Shown: piece by piece, positions 59,952 to 64,000 of the stretch
Layout: each line of letters begins with the position of its first letter
Position numbering within the stretch: position 1 is the first letter of the stretch
Source: Tetrahymena thermophila SB210
Taxonomy: Eukaryota; Ciliophora; Oligohymenophorea; Hymenostomatida; Tetrahymenidae
Assembly (NCBI RefSeq): GCF_000189635.1
Contig: NW_002476363.1
Location: 186,001-250,000, forward strand
DNA: 64,000 nt
Direction of reading: 5' to 3'
The notes under the pieces: generated by a model
What the model saw: the letters and a program-made list of their open reading frames with translations, nothing else
The model's database searches: none
What the model was told of the DNA's origin: nothing
Position numbers and translations under genes: made by a program

Positions 59952-62152
59952 TCAAAAATTTGTAATCTTTGTATTAGGGAAATTGTAAATAGCTTTAGCG
60001 AGAGGTAATGAAATGTTTTCTGTACGTAGGGTTTATAATTAAGAGGCTAGCATAAATGATTAGTTAGTAATCATATTATTGTTTGATTCAGTATAATTGA
60101 TATATGGAGATTAGGTTAATTTTAAGTCTTTATTTTCAACTAAGTTTTAATTATTCAATACTTATAAATCCTACAAAATTTCTATGGAAAGAGTAATTGT
60201 GTCATTTTCTAAATCAGTTTCGATGCTGTAGTAGTTGTTCAAACAAATTTTCTGCATTAAATTTTTGATATAATTATTGTAAGCCTCAAAAAATAAAGAG
60301 TAATTAAGAGAATTATAAAAATTTAATTATTGTTTGTACTAGATTACGTTTTTACCTATATTGCCAATTATTATCTCTAGTTTTATTGCTGTAGAGAATT
60401 TATTTTGACTAGGCTTTGTAATAACTTGCATTATCTCTTTTGGATTTTTTATTGAGCTAAAAATAGCTAGAATTACACTGAACAAAATTTGTCTGTACGA
60501 TTTTATTTAATCATTAACAAGTTAATTTATATATTTTATTTGAGGAAAGTCTTCATATAGCTTCATAACCTAATTTATAATAGTTGACAAAGAAAATTCC
60601 TCAGTATAAATTTAACTAAGCTCTTATCTCTTGAGGAAATTTAGAGCTTAATTTATAGAAATTAATTATCTTTGCATTTGTTTGACAGATATTTGCGCAG
60701 CTACCATAATTTCTTGTAATTTATCACTTAAAAAGGAAATAGTTGATTGTTGAAGAAGAAATTCATTATCCTTATTCACCTTTAAATTAGTGAATTTTGA
60801 GTAGATGGTGATATCTTCAAGAAAGACAAACAAAAGTGGCTCATTTATATAAATTGGTACAATTTTCACATTAAACTTATATTTTTTCTTTGATTCCTGA
60901 TCTGTCCAACTAACCTTTAAATCTCCATTCAAAAGATGTAGTGATTCATCTTCTTATTAATTTAATTTCTTTTCCTTTTTTTATTTTTTTTTCTCTTCTT
61001 CCTTTTTTTTGACCATATCTTCATATACATGAGCATGCTAAATCAACAAGATATCCTTTAAAGTTTCAAGTTTTTTGATATTAGATTTACCTATCAGCAT
61101 AGAAGATGAAAGTTTTAAATCTGAAACACTGATTGACTATAAAAAATCATTATAAATTTCTTAGCTTTTGTGTATGTTAAACTTTTTGGCTTTTTCGTTG
61201 CAATCTGATTTGAATTAAAAAAATAGATTTCAGATTAGATAAAAAAAGAGTAATTAAAAAAGATTGACAGTGTAAATGTTGTTTAATTAAAAAAAAGACG
61301 ACTAGATAAATAGATAGATAAAATACCTACCTATTAATTTCATTTCGTAAGTCCGTTTATCAAATTGTTGAATAAACAAAATATTAGACAGTGCAAGATT
61401 ATTTATTTTCTCTAATTCTTCAAAGTTCTTTAGACTTAAGAAAAGTCTCCTTTAGTTTACATTTTGATAATGTTTGCAAATAATTAGAATAAGGAACGAC
61501 ATAATGTAAACTTCAAGATAGGCTGTGGGCATCTGCATATAGTAAACAAGAATTGAAAAATTGGTAAGCATACTAATTATTTCCAAAGCAAAATTTTAGC
61601 TCTCTAAAACATAATATATTACTTGCATCTAATTCATTTCATAATTAATTTATTTATTTTAATTTTTAATCTATATTTCTTTATAAATTTTTACCATTCC
61701 ATTCTGAAAATTTATTTAAAAAGTGCTGATATCCTTAGAACTATTAGAATTGTACTCCAGTAAGTAGGTCTAAACATTGTAAGTAGAATAAACCTATCCT
61801 ATCAAAAGCAAGTACTTCTAAAAGCGTGAAGGGGTAAATCTAAATATAAGCATGAATCCTGAGCAAACTAATAATGTTTATAGCTCATTTTATTGATCAA
61901 CACCCATTATTAATCTCATTGCAGCCCATATTACCTCAGCCAAAAGAACTAAGTATAGTGGAATCTATCTCTATCAAAATATTAAAAAAATGTTTCTACG
62001 TGTTCTTATGGCTAAAAAATATTTTTTATTCAATAAAAAAATAAATAAATAAATACCTTTCTCTCTAAGCTGTTAAGAAACTATGTCTCAAGCTTATCAT
62101 TTTTAAATTTAGCCAAAAACTTATTGATATGATCTTATTGAAATAATTGCAT
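59952..62152 (-). CDS. Membrane PAS / degenerate histidine-kinase-like sensor
   Basis: Minus-strand exons 62152-62057, 61970-61695, 61628-61331 and 61204-59952 (TGA 59952-59954). Phases 0, 0, 1 agree; total 1923 nt (640 aa). A charged N-terminus is followed by several hydrophobic segments (IPLYLVLLAEVIWAAMRLIM; TLLVCSGFMLIF; VYIMSFLILIIC). A cytoplasmic region follows with a PAS-like fold ending FVFLEDITIYS (about 355) and then a helical DHp-like segment. The DHp His-box (HELRTP) is absent, and the N-box equivalent at about 455-475 (YRQILFSVILAIFSSI) has lost its Asn residues; no clear G-boxes follow. It therefore looks like a sensor derived from a membrane histidine kinase, without kinase activity. 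A further 5' exon may exist: 62420-62210 (-) reads KLPSKQVVIDWIEKSIYIFN, so the start is provisional. Confidence 0.75.
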
Positions 62153-63183
62153 TACACTGCTTATTGTCTTACAAAGAGTTAAAGATATTACTTTCTTTTT
62201 TAATTAGCAATTTAAGTGTATTTCAGAAATTTATGATTTTTTAATTAAGAAATTGCATACATATTATCCAAAATGTTAAATATATAAATCGATTTTTCAA
62301 TCCAGTCAATTACAACTTATTTGCTTGGTAGTTTAGTTAACTAAATTAAACCATTTTTTTAAAGGCTATTCTAAAATCTTAAAGTATGAATACATATTAT
62401 ATTCCATAAATTAATTATAAATTAGCTGATTGTAAAAAGTTTTATCTAAATAATTCAATTAATTCCTTAGAAGAATCATTAATTCATTATTAAAAATGTA
62501 ATAAAATTATTATACTCTTAGGTTTTTAGTTCAATTTTTAAAAATTTATATAATGTAAGTAAGTACTCTTTAAAAAGGATCATTTTTTTATAAAGAGAAA
62601 AAAATATTGAAATTAAAATTTTGAAAGATTGCTTCCCAAGAAAACTTATCCATTCAGTGTTAATTAAAAATTAGAGTAAATAAATTAATTATACAAGATT
62701 ATTTTATGATATTACAAGTATTACTAATTAATAACTACCTTGTATTAGTTTTAAGTTTCTTTTTTTCATTTAATTAATAAAATAATTGTATTTCATATTT
62801 AAGTAGATTTTTGATATTTTGTATTTTAAATTGAAATAAACAATATTTTAAGATTAAAAAAAACAAATTTTGCTATATTCTTAAATAAATAAATTAATAA
62901 AAACAAAAACAGAACAAGAATATTTAAAATTTTATCAATTTTAATTGATTTTAAAGAATAAAAATAAATAAATAAATTAATAACAATTTTCACAAATATT
63001 TTTTTTAGAATCAAATACAAAATAATAATTAAAATAAAATATCATATTTCAAAATTATAATTTTATTGTTTTAATTTGGTTAATTCATCATAGATTTTTT
63101 AATATATTAATAAATTTAACTCAAATAATTATGTGCACCTAACCATATGCTTTTATGCAATTATTTAGTATCTTTATTATTTA
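62153..63183. other. Intergenic stretch, may include a 5' exon of the sensor gene
   Basis: The part nearest the sensor gene (about 62420-62210, minus strand) has protein-like composition and may be an upstream exon, but joining it needs an intron of only about 32 nt. The rest (62450-63180) is extremely AT-rich with no gene seen. Confidence 0.45.
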
Positions 63184-64000
63184 TCAATTTTGAATATCAA
63201 ATAAATTGTTTTATTTTGTAGATAAACTTTTTTTTTCTATCGGGGATTGTGGTAAATCCCATAAATTTTCTGATATATTTTCATTTATTTAAATATCAGT
63301 CTTATTTAAAATTAATTGCTAGTTTTTTTAAGATTTAAAGTTTTATAAGTCGTTAACTAAGAATTGATCCTCAAGACTATCTTCTTTTAATACTTCGTTA
63401 ATATGAGAATTTATTTTTTAAGAATTTTATGAAAGACCTTTTTTTAATTAAGAGTTTACTTATTAAATTTCATTTTACACTTCTTAAGTTTGAATAGAAA
63501 TAGGAAGCTAAGGAGGAGGAGGATGATGGATATTTAGTCTAGGATTTTTTTCCAAACACTCTGGACAAAACCAGTCTCCCTCAGGAACAGAACTAAGCTT
63601 ATTTTATAAGCAATATGTGTGAAAAGCTTTGTCGCAGTTATCACATAAAAGAATCAATTCTTCATTTTCATCCACTTGGCATTCCTCGCAATGTACTTTT
63701 TCTAGCTCATCTTATATTTTTTAATCTAATATGTGGCCATGATTAGGACAGTAAAGCTCAAATTTTATATGGTCTAGTCTTACATCAATATCGTCGCTTA
63801 AAGCACATTTAAAATGGAAAGTTTATTTGCAATCATTTACTTTACATCCTAACCCACCACCAAAGCTTCCACAGTATTTGCATAAACATTTGTTAGATCT
63901 GATAATTTCCTTTTTTATATTTATCATTTTATTTGTTTTCTCATCAAGATAAACTGCTGGACTCCATATAGCGCACATTAAATGCACATAATATGTGTTT
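63184..64000 (-). CDS. PHD-finger protein (extended PHD plus PHD), C-terminal part
   Basis: Open minus-strand frame entering from the right edge and ending TGA 63184-63186; 272 codons visible. The first part is the second half of an extended PHD module (C2HC zinc knuckle plus PHD): HLMCAIWSPAVYLD, CKYCGSFGGGLGCK, FHFKCAL and YCPNHGH. A canonical PHD finger follows: CEECQVDENEELILLCDNC, HTYCL, VPEGDWFCPECL. The C-terminal 130 residues are Gln/Asn/Ser-rich linker. PHD and ePHD modules read histone tails or nucleosomal DNA, and the ePHD/PHD pairing is typical of chromatin regulators such as the BRPF/JADE or MLL-type families; here the order is ePHD then PHD. The N-terminal domains lie outside the window, so the exact family is open. 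Confidence 0.85.

Noticed and set aside
62826..63020. 64 aa minus-strand ORF rich in Ile, Phe, Lys and Leu
   Set aside because: Composition is that of translated A/T-rich DNA; no start context, motif or neighbouring exon.

Overview
The window looks like macronuclear DNA of a Tetrahymena-type ciliate. It is roughly 80% A+T, and every long coding frame stays open only if TAA and TAG are read as glutamine, with TGA as the sole stop. Introns are AT-rich, mostly about 50-500 nt, start GTAAG/GTAAA and end in (T)AG. Ordinary stop-to-stop ORF calling shatters nearly all genes here, so the models below were rebuilt by hand with the ciliate code. Splice phases were checked; several multi-exon genes close to exact codon multiples.

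Layout. 0.5-6.1 kb (+): a secreted-type protein made of about 33 tandem 50-residue, 8-cysteine furin-like repeats. 7.7-8.5 kb: an unresolved coding-like patch. 10.06-10.95 kb (+): a small leucine-rich-repeat (LRR) gene. 12.0-14.7 kb (-): a protein kinase with a long C-terminal extension. 16.3-50.6 kb (+): thirteen intact 288-289 aa NmrA-like NAD(P)-binding paralogs, all in one orientation. They comprise one divergent copy (16.3 kb), cluster A (four copies, 22.8-31.5 kb), a bridging copy (36.2 kb) and cluster B (seven copies, 38.4-50.6 kb). The array is interrupted by a 15-exon LRR gene (18.4-20.9 kb) and two small secreted-protein genes (32.7 and 34.2 kb); a paralog of one of these sits just beyond the array at 51.3 kb. 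52.3-64.0 kb (all -): a NOXRED1-like dehydrogenase (5 exons), a 499 aa probably mitochondrial protein, a 519 aa unknown protein, a membrane PAS / degenerate histidine-kinase-like sensor, and a PHD-finger protein running off the right edge.

The dominant story is local gene-family growth: tandem NmrA-like duplication (including duplication of a two-gene unit), intragenic duplication in the cysteine-rich gene, and exon-by-exon duplication in the LRR genes, where each repeat is one 90-nt phase-2 exon. The NmrA spacers carry a recurring pyrimidine-tract/TTGTAAT module that may be regulatory. No tRNA, rRNA, CRISPR array, transposase or telomere was recognised.
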